64,000 nt of DNA from Gymnothorax reevesii (taxonomy: Eukaryota; Chordata; Actinopteri; Anguilliformes; Muraenidae), in NCBI GenBank assembly GCA_029721435.1, contig CM056580.1, forward strand, positions 74,859,367-74,923,366. Reading direction: 5' to 3'. Both the position numbers and the translations under genes were made by a program. Within the stretch, counting starts at the first letter, position 1. Every line of letters begins with the position of its first letter. Of the stretch, positions 39,801 through 52,057 are shown piece after piece. The notes below the pieces were generated by a model. It did no database searches. It was not told the origin of the DNA and saw only the letters and a program-made list of their open reading frames with translations.

Positions 39801-42158
39801 AAATGATTACAGTTCAGATGATCATTACTGTAGCTTTGTAGTGATGTTACATTAGTTGTAACATGAGTCACACTCTGCACCTTAGGAATTCAGTTGCGTG
39901 ATGATACAGTTTTCCATGATGTTATTAAATGGTAAGAAGTGTGACGCAGGTGAGTGGAGTTTTCCTTCATGAAAGTATAATGTTTCAGATATTTTGGCCA
40001 AATCGTCAAAGCCCAGGTGCAATCTGTTATTTATGGAAGTGAATGTGCACTGGAATGGATCTGTAGCATTAATGCCGCATAAGCAAGTTGAAAGAGCTAG
40101 TAAGTGTTATACGAAGTGTGATCCAATGTAGACTTATTGTTGTGACAAGTATTTTAAAGGATTGACTTGGAGCCCCATTTGTTGCAGAATTTACCCAATC
40201 ATAGAAAAATCATGATAAGTTCTAATTAAATTTGTTCAGTAGTGCAGCCAAATGTTTGACTGCACAGCAACAGACCGGAGTCAGAAAGAAGGCATTGTGA
40301 AAACACAAGGGGGACATAGCAGTGAAGAATAAAGCTTTTGGCAGTTTCATGTACTCTCCCGTGATTGGCCGAGCTCTCACGGACTCTGGCTCGTCCTGTT
40401 GGCTCACTCAGAGCTGACTTTGTTGGAGAGAGGATTTGCCCAAAATGTGACCTACACTTGTACCACTCTCTGCTTCTGTTTTTTTTTTCCAGAGAATTTA
40501 ATTGGCAACAAAGATAAAGCAAATGTATCTAGCAGACAAACAAAATGTATAAATAAATAGCATTTAGAGACATAACAAAGCCCAACACCCACAAAAATGT
40601 TTTATTGTTTATCTTTTCATTTCATTTCCAAGGCACGTTGCTCTCCTTAGTGCACAGATACGTTTAGGCTTCTGATAAAGGCGTAATATCAGCTCATGTA
40701 TATGCTCTTATATTTGGTTTCTGCGTATAAGGTCATTTTGTGGCACTTTTAGGGGTTCTATTGAGCTGTCAGTAATGCGAGCTGTCAGGCGCATCAGCCG
40801 CATTTCCTCATTGCACAATGTGGCCCTCCCTCTCGCCCCTTCTTCTTTCCATCTCATTAGTCTACACACCTTACTTTTGACGCAGCTGCTTTTCTCACCA
40901 AGCCTGCCAGGAACCGCCATCTATCGCGCGTCTGGGATATCATTAGTGTCACATCAATGGGGGTGTATCTAGTTACAATGAGGTGGGTCACTTTTCTCAC
41001 GGAGTCCCTGTCACCCCCGTAAATAAAAAGAAACTTATCACAAGTGGAGAAGTGTGAAGAGAGTTTTCTGGGGCATATCCTTCTTTTTTGCCTCTGGCCT
41101 TAAACCACATTGCCTCACTATTTTTGAATTTAGCAATAGAGCAGGTGACGGTATTTTGCCAAGTTTACATTTAATTGCACCTTTTAGTAAAAGTGCCTGT
41201 TTTACGCTCAATTTGAGTGGATATATATGAATATGACATAATAAGAGAAGCCAGAAGGACACATGCAGGATGGGCTTGGTAATGTTCTTCTATTTATACG
41301 AGGCGTTATTTTCGGAAATCTGGCCTCTGCCCAACATGAGCACCTTCTCCAGTAAGTGTTAGGACTAGAGGAGGAGGACCATCGCCGGATCTTGGGAAAC
41401 GCGGGGTTTCCCTGCCGTGCATCTTGGGGCACAAGAGCCACAGCTGTGGGGGCATGGGCTCTGGTTCGGGGCTGAAGTTGTCGACATGGTCCCATATTGG
41501 TGGCTTGTGGTCGCTTAGTGGAGGGGGTCTCTGCTGCGGCAGCTTTTTCTAATTAGACACATCCGCTTGCAATGGGGGTCATGTGTTCTCAAGGGTGACA
41601 GGAAGTTGACGGGGACTGTACAGCGAGCTACCGCAGGATGCAGGTTAACGGGACCATCGAGTTGGGCTTTAGGCACTATAAATTCACCCACCCAGCCCTC
41701 CAAAGAAAAAACCTTCCAACCTTGCAAACCTCAGTCTGACAATTGTCTGATGACTGATCTTCTATCACCTTTTCAGATGATTGAGTTGTTGAGTTCTTGA
41801 AATCACAACCGCCATCCACAGCTAGTGCTCTTAAAGCCACATAAGTGACCCCATCTCAGAAAGTAAGTGCTTCTGCACTTTTTTCAACATACATGTCAAT
41901 ATACTTAATTTCTGACTCACCAGAAGAATCGATGCCAAGTTGTGGTGCTAAGTGCTGGACTTGAAAGTAGTTACAAAACCATTTCTGATACTCTGGTTTT
42001 GCAGATAACCTTTATCCATTGAATTACTTGCATGATTAGTTGAATGGAACAGGAGAAAAAATAATTTATGAATTTCTCCCTATGAAATACCATGTGGCTT
42101 GTGTCATTATAATCGTTCCCACAGTGCATTTATTGCTTGCTGTGATCTTTTCTTTCAG
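36851..42158. other. bin3 intron 1, right part: nothing recognised
   Basis: About 5.3 kb of intronic DNA with homopolymer T/A tracts (38222-38235, 38450-38460, 38826-38840, 39703-39720) and no gene or repeat that I can name. Open frames such as 39247-39642 (-) and 41208-41495 (-) lack any domain. It ends in the TTTTCTTTCAG acceptor of bin3 exon 2. Confidence 0.5.
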
Positions 42159-42207
42159 GATTCCCTTCAAGATTGGACAACCGAAGAAGCAGCTCGTTTC
42201 AAAAACG
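42159..42207 (+). CDS. bin3: bin3 coding exon 2
   Basis: 49 bases between a CTTTCAG acceptor (42152-42158) and a GTAAGC donor at 42208. The first G completes the Trp codon of exon 1; then 16 codons read IPFKIGQPKKQLVSKT, matching human BIN3 residues 4-19 except at two positions. This basic N-terminal stretch precedes the BAR domain and, in BAR proteins, such segments help membrane contact. It ends in phase 0. Confidence 0.96.
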
Positions 42208-44082
42208 GTAAGCTGTGTCTAACCTGGTTTGTGCTGAGCCAGCTCAGTACAGTCCTAATACCACATTACATTGAGTGAAGAGTGTGGCTATATTCACTCG
42301 AGGAAGAATGCTGAAGACCACCAGTACGCTTACTATAAGATTTTTGCCATGTTTACTTCATCGGGAAATCGAGGTTATCAGCTGCAGAGGAATTCTGAAC
42401 CTTGTACCAACTGAGAGACTCTTGGCAAAACGGCTTTCCTTGAAATACAGGCCACAGAAGTTCCGTCCGGTGCTTTTGATGACATGTCATGGATGGCCTG
42501 GTGTAGACTTTGCGGTGAATGTGGAAACGGGCTACCCGTTAGACAGAGATCAAACTCAGAGAGCTGCTGTCTGCACTCGTGAACATGAAAGGGCTCAAAC
42601 AGTGACCACTCTCTGTGTGGCCCCTCTGCCAGACTCATGTATGCAATACCCCAGGGCCCACGAAACAGAATTTTCTGAACTCCACCAAAGATCAGGGCTG
42701 ACTTTTCTGCTCCGCACTACAAAAGTAGGAGAGTAACTGGAGCAACTGGGGCAGCAGAAACATGCGAAACTGAGGACGAAAAGGAAGTGCCTTAGCAAAT
42801 ACTTGTGCTCACCACATATTAACCATCTTATCCTGCAAAACAAGTGAAACCTGATTCTTCTTCTCACTCCTTTCTGATTAGTGAATGTAAGTGCAGCCCC
42901 TTCACCCTACCTCTGACATTATTTTTTGGATGCATGTAGTAGCAGTAGCACTTCTTTTTTTTTTTCAGATTTTTTTTGGATCAACTATAGAACACAAACC
43001 TGTTAAGGTAGAATTAGTGCACTTGAATACTTTCAGTCTGCTATCCTGGCAGTGCACTGGGCATGGTGCCTTGCATCAAACTGGGATCTCTGCTCTGCCC
43101 ACCGGGCCGAGCATGGAAATTGGGGAGTAGCTATCGCTACGAGTGCCCTCCGGTTCAGGGCTGCTTGATGGACAGCCCTGAAAGAGCCAGCGAGTGGGCG
43201 GCTCCTCCGCTGGGGCAAAAAACCACTTCCACTGTAATCTGTCTGTGGCTCCAGCAGACTCGCGCAAGCGGCTCCCAGCTTCCCGTGACATCACAAGGTC
43301 CGGCTGGGGAGCGACAGCCCGCTTCCTCCCGCCGCGTTTGTTTACGCCACTCTGCCCGCGCAACCTCAAGACAGGAACCACCGCTGCCTCCAACCGGCCC
43401 GGCCCGGGACAATTAGAGCAGTCTCAGCCCAAAGACGGGGGCTCCAGAAATGCTACAGTCCTAAATTGAAACAGTATTGCACAAATTACAGGAGATGGAG
43501 TAAATAGTTAATTGTGGATGAGTTGAGGGGGGGCCTTGGGGCACGCACACTATGTTTGTCGCACTAGGATGCAGTCGTAGAGGGATCAGGTCTCTGCAAT
43601 CGAGAGCCGTGATGAACAGTGGAACAGACTAGGATGCTAATTAAGTGGCCTTGATAATTTTTTAGATAATTGTGTGTTCTTTATTTTTCACTGGTCATGG
43701 TTTTCATGTTATCCTTGTTTTTAGAATGGTCTGGATTGAATCACCCATTTGTCGATTTTTGACACACTCTGTAATTTGGGTAGTTTATCTCGCTGTAATA
43801 CTTCAGCAAATCAAGACAACATGGAGATTATGCAAATTTCCAGTAATAAAATGGAAAGATTTTCTTAAGCCGTACGATTCAGGCGCTTGCTCGTGATTTG
43901 TTTAGATAAGGCTGTGACTTGGCCACTCCCACCAGCCGAGCACAGGTCTGATTCTCTCTGAAGGTGTGCCAGTGATGGACTGGAGCAGGTAGCCCACACA
44001 TTGCTTTTCATGCCAGCCCAGTCGCTGCCTTTCTCCAATCAAATGTATTCATTTCTGTGGCACGTGTGTTCTGTCTTCACAG
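42208..44082 (+). other. bin3: bin3 intron 2 with CpG-rich patch (43060-43470)
   Basis: 1.9 kb. The middle (about 43060-43470) is GC- and CpG-rich with open frames on both strands, none of recognised family. It may be an intronic CpG island or old repeat. The rest is AT-rich and featureless. A poly-T run is at 42954-42965. Confidence 0.45.
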
Positions 44083-44123
44083 GTTGAAAGAGACTTTGAG
44101 CGAGAATATGACAAGCTCCAAAA
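44083..44123 (+). CDS. bin3: bin3 coding exon 3
   Basis: 41 bases after a TCTTCACAG acceptor and before GTAAGT at 44124. Reads VERDFEREYDKLQ plus two bases of a Lys codon completed by exon 4. It matches human BIN3 VERDFEREYGKLQ with one difference (Asp for Gly) and starts helix 1 of the BAR domain. Confidence 0.96.
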
Positions 44124-44992
44124 GTAAGTTGTGTGTTTGACAGCTTTTTTAAGGTATATTTTTATGGGTTGGCTCCCACGTCATTATTGTAGGGTACCGT
44201 TGCCATGGCCAAGAAAATTTTGCAACTGCTCAAACTTTTCGTTGATGGATATTAAAGTAAGAGTGTAAATAATTTCATGCTACATTTCTATTTATACAAA
44301 AAGAATGAGCACTTGAAGCCCCGTTTTTATTTGGAGCCATATGTGCTCAAGCCTAATGTCTTTGACCTGATTACCAGGGGTTGGGAAGGCCATGCGCAAA
44401 TGGCCCTTAAAATAAAAATATGGCGCATTAGAAAGCCACTGAGCGGGCCATGAACGCGCGCCCCTATGGCAATTAAATCTTAATTTTTTTTGATCATACA
44501 GTACCAAACTTTTCGGGAAAAAACTCTCCACTGATTGCAGTTGGCCGAGTGCATTCTGATGCTCGATCGATCAATTCTAATTTCAGGCCCTCGCGCGGTT
44601 CGTCACCATTGCGAGGCAGTGATATCACGTCGGATTTATATCAGTAGGTACTATCAAATAACACTGTCCCGGAACCGAGTGTTGCAATACTGATTGGGTA
44701 TGTATTTAAAAAAAAATTCTTAATTGTTTTTCTAAGCCAGAGACTTTTTACTTTGTTGTCAAATTGTCAGTTGTTGACGGGAAAGGATCAGGGTTCATTT
44801 CAGATTATCATGTACGGGTTTCAGAAAGCAGGTCAGATTAATTTTGTATCGAACAAACGAGCTGTAATGTTTTATTGTAAACCAATAGTAGGTGTTTTCC
44901 GCAATCTGATTGGTTAATTACCCTTGTCGAATAGTGTTCGACATCCCTGAAATGACAGTACCTTTTCACCCGCTCATGAATACATTAGCATG
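44124..44992 (+). other. bin3: bin3 intron 3, first part: nothing recognised
   Basis: Intronic DNA before the hAT MITE. No repeat or gene identified. Confidence 0.45.
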
Positions 44993-45197
44993 CAGAGGTG
45001 TATAATCCAGGAGTCAGAAAGTAAAAATCCTACCTAAAATCCTATGTTTTCATTCCAACCGTAAACTCCTGTCAGTAGATTTGACTTGTTAGTTTTACCA
45101 CCCAGCTGAGGAATAGTGTCAGCTGCCAGATCTTTTGTGGCTGGAATAATATCCTGGGATGGACTTTTACTTTCTGAACCTGGATTATACACCTCTG
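44993..45197. mobile_element. hAT-superfamily MITE with 8-bp target duplication
   Basis: 205 bp. The ends read CAGAGGTGTATAATCCAGG on the left and the inverted CAGAGGTGTATAATCCAGG on the right, with similarity continuing (TCAGAAAGTAAAA) to about 38 bases. The flanking direct repeat TTAGCATG occurs at 44985-44992 and 45198-45205. An 8-bp duplication plus a CAGAGGTG-type terminus is diagnostic of hAT transposons. There is no coding capacity. Confidence 0.95.
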
Positions 45198-45354
45198 TTA
45201 GCATGAAAACAGACCTACTTTCGCTCATTCAGCCCATCAGTTCAACTTGACAGGTTGCGGAATTCTAGCGCGTGACTCGATGACCTAATTGTGACGGATC
45301 ACGTCGCCATACGAAAGAGTCCGTGCAAAAAACGTTTCTTTCTCGCTTATGGTT

Positions 45355-45534
45355 TACAATATCGATAAATAGTTACGTTTGTGAAATTTCCTGGGATTCA
45401 TTGGAATTCAACGCCCGGAAATTTAAACGTTTAAAATCTCCGACTAACGTCGTCGGTTTTAAACTAAATTTGCGGGCGTTGAATTCCAATGAATCCGGAA
45501 ATTTCAAAACGTAACTATTTATCTTCATATTGTA
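45355..45534. mobile_element. Palindromic (fold-back) element, 180 bp
   Basis: Arms of about 78 bases pair nearly end to end: TACAATAT..GATAAATAGTTACGTTT...GGATTCATTGGAATTCAACGCCCG on the left and its inverse on the right (ends 45355-45362 and 45527-45534 are exact inverses). The spacer is about 25 bases and is itself partly palindromic (GACTAACGTCGTCGG). A cruciform or hairpin transcript could form. No target duplication or family assigned. Confidence 0.88.
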
Positions 45535-45800
45535 TCCCCCGAACGAGTTCGGAGGATGCTATGGATTTGGCCTCGTCTCGCATCCGCCGCGTCCGCAGAG
45601 ATTTTCTTGTGAACGCTCTACAGCCCACATAAGCGCACCGATTCTTTTCAAATTTTGCATAGACATGTATTAAGTTATGGTAAGTTCACGACATCTATTC
45701 ATTTTGGGTACCCTGGGACCATCTGGGCCCAACTGGGGGGCCTTCGGGGTATGCATGTACTTGGTTGCCGAGTGCTCTAGTATAGAAATACCACCGAGGC
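45535..45800. repeat. GC-rich repeat-like block next to the palindrome
   Basis: Begins CCCCCGAACGAGTTCGGAGG, a hairpin-forming start, followed by CpG-dense sequence unlike the surrounding intron and then GGGACCATCTGGGCCCAACTG. A second block at 56165-56265 has similar architecture (CCCCTGC.GCACGATGAGCGCG..AGCGGGG). Probably a fish interspersed repeat; the family is not named. Confidence 0.35.
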
Positions 45801-48800
45801 GGTCTGGTCGATTGTTTGGTTGATGCAACCGGGATTTATTTTGGCCGATCAACCGCAAATAACTCGAGAATGATACATTTGCGAAGCGGCTGGTATTGTC
45901 ATCCTTCACTCTCAACCTGACCTGTGTTCACTCTGAATAAATTATACTTGGTTGTTGAGGTAATATTGATGTTGTGCACAATTCATCAAAACTATTTAAA
46001 GTAACATTTTATTGTAGGTTGGCCTAATTGTTTAACGTGTAACACCTCTCATACCTGCATTATTCCCTCCTTAAATATGCACGCCCATGTGCGTTTCAGT
46101 TGTGGCTTATGATTTGCAACTGTTAAGATTTGTGATATTGGCAAAGGCCTACTTGCTCATTTCGATAATGCCTTGAAACAACTTTAAATAAAAAATCTGG
46201 AGCTTGGCAGCATTTCGTAGCGGACGGTCGAAAAAAAAAAAACTGTCATGAATTTGCAAGCAAAACTTCGCTTACTCAGTTCAACAACGGACATGGCACA
46301 GGCCACACTTGAGAACGGTAAATCAGCGAACCTACTGAATATTCTCTCCGTGCATTAACGTGTTTCATGTGCTTGATCGGTGGGCATTAAGACCTGATCT
46401 AAATGTTCTCTAAAGTAATGCGAACCGAGTTATTTATTGACTAGTTGATTTGGAACTGTATTTATTGGTGCATCACCACTGCATCCTATGCAGTCCAAAT
46501 GCAACTTAAAGTTAAAAGCCGTCGTAAAAATAGCCACTGCCTTTACGCGAACTTGGGATGGAATCCCGCCGGTATATACCTCCGAAAGACAGCGGTTACA
46601 GACGCTCCTCACTGAAGCCTATTCTGTCGAGCCAAATCCTTTAGAGATTTAGAGCCAATTATCCAAGTGAACTTGCATCTTTTGCCTGAAGGCCATCGTT
46701 TATTTGTAAAACGCGATTACACCAATTAAAACTTCTCGTCGCGAAATATTCTCCGGGCATATATGGCATTTTTAGCACAATTTAAGTTTATTAATGTGAC
46801 GACGCTTTAAAACGGTAGGTGGCCACGTAGGGTACGTTTTTACGTTGGAGAGCCATTTATGTTCACTCAGGAATCAGGATTGCGATTAACTTGCGATTTC
46901 AGGCATAATGTGTGAATTTGCTTCATTCTTTTTTTTAGTAATTCCTTTGTTATTAATAATATATAAAATGTACATTTGCCCTACCAACTGACCTCCTCGG
47001 AATCAGCAAATTGTTCCAGTACAATAAAATCGATATATTTAATAAGAAATACTTGGCAAATATTACTCTGATCTCATTAGTGTTTTTTGAGTTACAGGCT
47101 CTTAAAGTACATGGGAGTAGTAGGTACAAGTTTCAAGCTTTCAGTTTTCCCCAGCATTTCTGATCCTTCATAACTTAAGGTATATTAGAGATGGCAAAAT
47201 GAAATTTTCAGAACTGAAAGCCATATCGGGCCGCTATTAAAAACTGCAATAGAATCAATTTTATGCCCATTCTAGGTGTCACCGTCTTAAGCCAAAATCT
47301 GTATTTTCTTCAACGGGATTTGTTCTGTAACCAGCTTCAATATCACGAACAGTAGAATCGTGGATTTGTCATGTGCTTTCTCATAATTCACCAGAGAAAA
47401 CTTGAAAAAATGCGCGTTGGGAAAACTTCACAGGGTTGTATCACTATGTGGATGATGATCAAATCAAGTTATGGCAAATGAAAGGTCTCATTTTGATACC
47501 AGGCTCATACTCTAGCCATGAATTTTCAGTGTCAAGTAATTTTCACACTTGTCAATGTAGAGCTGCAGCCAGTGCCGCCAGTAACCATCAACTTAGAACT
47601 ACTTGCCAGTGTATCAGTAGACTAATGCTAAGGCCAGTGGTTTGACTGAACGATTGAAATTGCAATGGCCGATTCCCTCTTGGGTATTTGAGTGCATAAT
47701 CTTGTCTTTTGTATTACGCATCGATCCTTTTCGTTCTAAGCAATATTGTAATGCTGAACATTAAAAGCAAATGTACAGTATGCATCAGTATGTTTTCAGC
47801 GTTAAAAGCATAAAGCAAAATGTATGTATATGTATATGCAGTATACGTTTTGATTAAAGGTCTTTTATTGTTAAAATTTTGGCTCATTGAATTTTGGGAA
47901 TGGCCCATACATTTTGAAAATGGATCATTGATTTTCCATGACATGAGCCATTGGCCCATGGGTCTTGCTGTCCTTCCCAACCCCTGGATTACATCCAAAA
48001 ATTGGAGTTGACAGTTAGAAATAACTGGTCTTCTATAAAGTCACAAGTGTTAATACACAAGTGATGGTATAATACCCATTAATTCAGGAAAGGGACAGTG
48101 TTTTGTTCCTGTGTTAAACTCGTGTTAGTTATTAGACCATTATGGCCAAGTGAAAAAAGTACAAATGTGACTGTTGAAGTGCTGCCTCAAAGCCCTGAGA
48201 ATCCTTGCAGCTAACCGAAGCAGCTGTGGCAGGGAAGTGCGGCCTCTCAGGTTAAAGAGAGCGGGACCAGAGTATGTGGGCTGTGCCCATGGCTTTGTTT
48301 GAGTGGGAGGCACCACACGCCAAGTGAAAACAGTTGTAGGTAGACAACATGGAGTTGAGTAAGGCTGACAGGCTTTTCAGGAGGTGTTGAAAATGGCATA
48401 GATCAGGCATGTAAGAACAGTTCAGCGGGAAAGCACCTGAGGGCTACAAGAGTGAACTCTCACCTGATCTGACGCAAAGGTCTGATTCAGCTTTTTTTCA
48501 ACCAAGTGTATGGTTGCGTCATATGAAAACGGCTGTTTGTGTCCGTAAAATGGCTTTCAGCATAAAAGTTGATGTTTGTATGAATATATGCCAAATAAAT
48601 AAACGGTGCACACAGTTAAACTTTTTTGTGGAAATTAAAAATAATCTGCATTTAGCTCGTTTTCCATCTGTTTCCCTGCGAAGTGTCGTGGTGATCTTAG
48701 TGACCGCTATTTGTGAAAGATCCTTGTAAGGTACACATTAAATTAAGATAAATCTTTGTTTGTGTTCATGAAAAATGTTTTTCGTGTCTGCAGGAAGTTA

Positions 48801-50105
48801 TTTTATTTAATTTGTTTGTTCTTTGTTTGGAACATCGAAATTGACTGCTTTGGCTGAGCTGGCGAGGGTGCGCAGTGACGCACAGAAGTGGTGCATTCCA
48901 AGAAGTGCCCGTCCTGAAGAGTGTGGCAGCAGCACAGAGCCTCTCTCCGCCCCGAGTGTTAAACTGTAGTCTGGCGTTTGAGCCTGAGCGCTGCGAGAGG
49001 CGAGGAGCAGCTGGTACAGTGCAGCTCTATTAGCACCCTGCACAATATGCGAGCCTCGTTCACCTGCCGCTTACGGAGAGAAACTCTTCGCACATGCTCC
49101 TGTTTTTCCGGGTGTTGGGAGTTCTCATATGCACCACTGCATTTAATGAAGATATCCCTCTTCCCCCTTCCCCCCAGCCCATTTTTTTTGTCTTTGTCAC
49201 TTTATCCAGCGCTTAGCATTATCGCCTCATCTTTGTCAGCAGCAGAGAATTTAATCTCCCGCTAATTTTCTGTCACTTGCTTAATTGATATAATGCCTAG
49301 CACCTCACACTACACCATCCCTGTAGTCCAGTAATTGCAGCTGTTAGCATCTTCAGTTTTTGGTAGTTAGCAGGTCTGCGTCACAAGTAGGCTCTGAGTG
49401 TCTTTGTTGCCAATTAACTGTAGCGGGTGTCTCTCTGGGTTATCCGCACCAGCCAGGCATTATGGGATGTGTAAAAACCTTGTCGCTGTCCACAGGAACA
49501 AGGGGTAGGAGGTGCTTTGCTCATTCCCAGTGTATCAGCTTTATTTTGTGCACTGTGTGAAGGATACCATGATATGCTGGCGGCAGATGTGTAAAATGTT
49601 GATCTTCTGCAGGCTGTCCTCTGCAGCTTTGTTCATCAGTTGCTTCTATTTTACATGCTGCTTCCAAAACGCAAAGGTCGTTCGTTTAAATTTCCTGTCA
49701 ATCACAACTCTGGTTTTCTGTCATCTATTAAGCACTACGGAATTTAACAAAGAACATTGGGTTCTATTTAAAATTATATTAAAAAGGTGTAGGAATATTA
49801 GTGTCATCTTGGGCCAGTATAGGCTAACGGAAGTGAGGGGGGAAAAAATAAAAAACCATCAGTTATTTGCTGTTGATTAGAGGCGGTCTGATTCGCTGTC
49901 AGTCACTGCGTGTTCTCTGTCTGAACTGCCGGCTGGTGGAATGCTCTGCCTGTGCCAGGGCCAGTTTGTCTGTGCCAAGGCAAGCCTGTATCTGTTACTG
50001 ACCAATCACATCTTGCAGAGTATTGCGACTTGATAATCATGCATTCATTGAGACATCTTCCTGGGTGCACTGGCTTTAATTTACTTTCCGGCCTTTAATC
50101 CGTAG
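45801..50105 (+). other. bin3: bin3 intron 3, rest: nothing recognised
   Basis: About 4.3 kb without a recognised gene or repeat. A mildly CpG-rich stretch lies at 48840-49090. It ends in the acceptor CCGTAG before exon 4. Confidence 0.45.
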
Positions 50106-50167
50106 ATTGGAAGACCAGACCAAGAAACTGCACAAAGACATGAAGAAGAGCACGGAAGCAGACATAG
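50106..50167 (+). CDS. bin3: bin3 coding exon 4
   Basis: 62 bases. The first A completes the Lys codon from exon 3; then LEDQTKKLHKDMKKSTEADI follows and a final G starts an Ala codon completed by exon 5. The donor is GTATGT at 50168. It matches human BIN3 LEEQTRRLQKDMKKSTDADL. Charged heptad-like spacing fits BAR helix 1. Confidence 0.95.
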
Positions 50168-50282
50168 GTATGTGCGAGGGATCTCCTGCGGAGCTGCGAT
50201 GAATTCTTCCCATCCCTGCAAGTTGAGAAAATCTCCCATTATAATACTACTCTTGCGTACTGTTTCTGCTCTGCTATCCATA

Positions 50283-52055
50283 CAGCGCTGTGAAAAGGTA
50301 TCATTTGCCTTCTTGCCTATTTCCGCTGCTTTTTCCATATTTGTTACACCTCGATGTTGCAGATCAAACTTATTTTAATGTTGGGTGAAAATAACCCATG
50401 TAAAAACAAAATGCAGTTTTTAAATGATGATTTCATTAATTGAAGGAAAAATGTATGCAACCGTGGCCCAATGTGAAAAACGTCATTGCCTCTGTAGCTT
50501 CTAAATCATCCAATTAAACAAATTTAATTGATAATTGGGTTCAATTTCACTTTACATACCATGGCATGAGCACTGCCAGCCCTGCTGCATCTAAACATCA
50601 CTTAAATACAACCTGCTTGGCAGTGTGAAGTTGGCAAAATGCAGCTCATTATTTTGCATTCTAATGAAATTCAAAATGAGGTTATTGATATCTGTCAGAC
50701 TGGAATGGGTTACAGAGTGAATTCTGAGCCTCTTCAACTCCAGAAAAGTACAGTAAAATCCATTATTTACAATGGAGAAAACCTGGATCAGTGGTGAACC
50801 TTCCCAGGAGTGGCTGACCTACCAAAATTCCTCTAAAAGTGCATAGACGACTCATCCATGCCACAAGAATAACCCCGACTAACATCTAAAGAAGTTCAGG
50901 GCTCACTTGCCTCAGTTAAGGTCAGTGCTTATGATTCCATAATAAAATAACGTCTGTGCAAAAATGGCATCCATGGGAGAGCTGCTAGGCAACAACCACT
51001 GCTGACCGGAAATGAAACAAAGGCATGTGCCAAAAAACATTTTAATGACCCCCAAGACTTTTGGGATAATATTCTGTGGACTGATGAGTCAGAGGTGGAA
51101 CTTTTTGAAAGCAATGGGCCTTGTTACATCTGGTGTTAAGCTAACACAGCATTTGTCAATGAGAACATGAAACCTACAGTCAGGTACAGTGGAGGAGGTG
51201 TTACGTTCTGGGGATGGTTTGCTGTTGCTGTACATGGGCAACTTGCCGTAATTGATGGAACCATGAGTTCTGCGCACGACCAGAAAATCCTGAAGAAGAA
51301 TGTCCAGCCATCAGTTTATGACTTAATCCTCAAGCGCAGTTGGGCAATGTTGCAGGAGGACTGTGATCCAAAATGCACAAGGAAATCCACCTCTGAATGG
51401 CACAAAAGAAACAAAATGTGGGTTTAGGAATGGGCTAGTCAGTATTGAATCTGATTGAGATGGTGTGGCATGACCTTTCAACGGGCAGGTCATGCTCAAA
51501 AATCCTCCACTGTGGCCGAATTAAAACAATTTAGCAAAGCAGAGTGTGTCAAAATGCCCCCACTCATTGACTCATTGCCTGTTATCGTACAGGTTTGATT
51601 GCTCATGTTGCAGCCAAGGGTGACAGAACCAGTAGTTTGGTTAATCACATGGGTGATATTGGGTTTTAACCCTCTCCAGCCCAATTTATTATTTTGAAAT
51701 ATGAAAAATATTTCATTCATGGAGAAAAGTTCTTATAAACTAGTGGCTGCAGAGGGAACTAACGTTGTATTTTTGCAATACTGAGCTGGAAGGGTAACTT
51801 TATCAAACCATTTCCCATGTGGTCTTTACATTTTATAGTCAGTCATCCATTGATTTATTGTTGCAAATTTGCAACATGAGCCTGGAGAGGGTTAATTCTT
51901 TAATTTTAATGAATGAAAATTATCATTTTAAAAGCTGCAATTTGTATTGACTTTTTTTCTTGCATGAAAATTTGTTGGATGATCTAAAACATTTAAAAAT
52001 GACAAGCAAAAGTAATTCAAATCAGGATGGGAGCAAATACCTTTTTTTAACGCAG
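50283..52055 (+). mobile_element. Tc1-like transposon with both ends, interrupted by a piggyBac-like MITE
   Basis: The left end CAGCGCTGTGAAAAGGTATC follows TA at 50281-50282; the right end is its diverged inverse (GGTATTTGCTCCC ... before TA at 52056-52057). A plus-strand transposase relic runs from about 50660 to 51600: an N-terminal region near 50680-50830, then DPQDFWDNILWTDESEVELF (first catalytic Asp) near 51045-51105, then YSGGGVTFWGWFAV near 51180. The second Asp region is changed (LQEDCDPKCTRKS) and multiple stops break the frame. Without its 222-bp guest the element would be about 1.55 kb, a normal Tc1 size. Confidence 0.87.
51670..51891. mobile_element. piggyBac-like MITE with TTAA target duplication, nested in Tc1
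   Basis: Inverted ends CCCTCTCCAG at 51670 and CTGGAGAGGG ending at 51891, flanked on both sides by TTAA (51666-51669 and 51892-51895). CCY termini with a TTAA duplication are the hallmark of the piggyBac superfamily. 222 bp with no coding capacity. It must be younger than the Tc1 copy that it splits. Confidence 0.88.
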
Positions 52056-52057
52056 TA

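Noticed and set aside
42275..42736. 153-residue plus-strand frame after bin3 exon 2
   Set aside because: No domain resemblance, not spliced to bin3, and located in an intron; chance frame.
43063..43469. Overlapping frames on both strands in the GC-rich part of bin3 intron 2
   Set aside because: Expected from CpG-rich composition; no recognisable protein.
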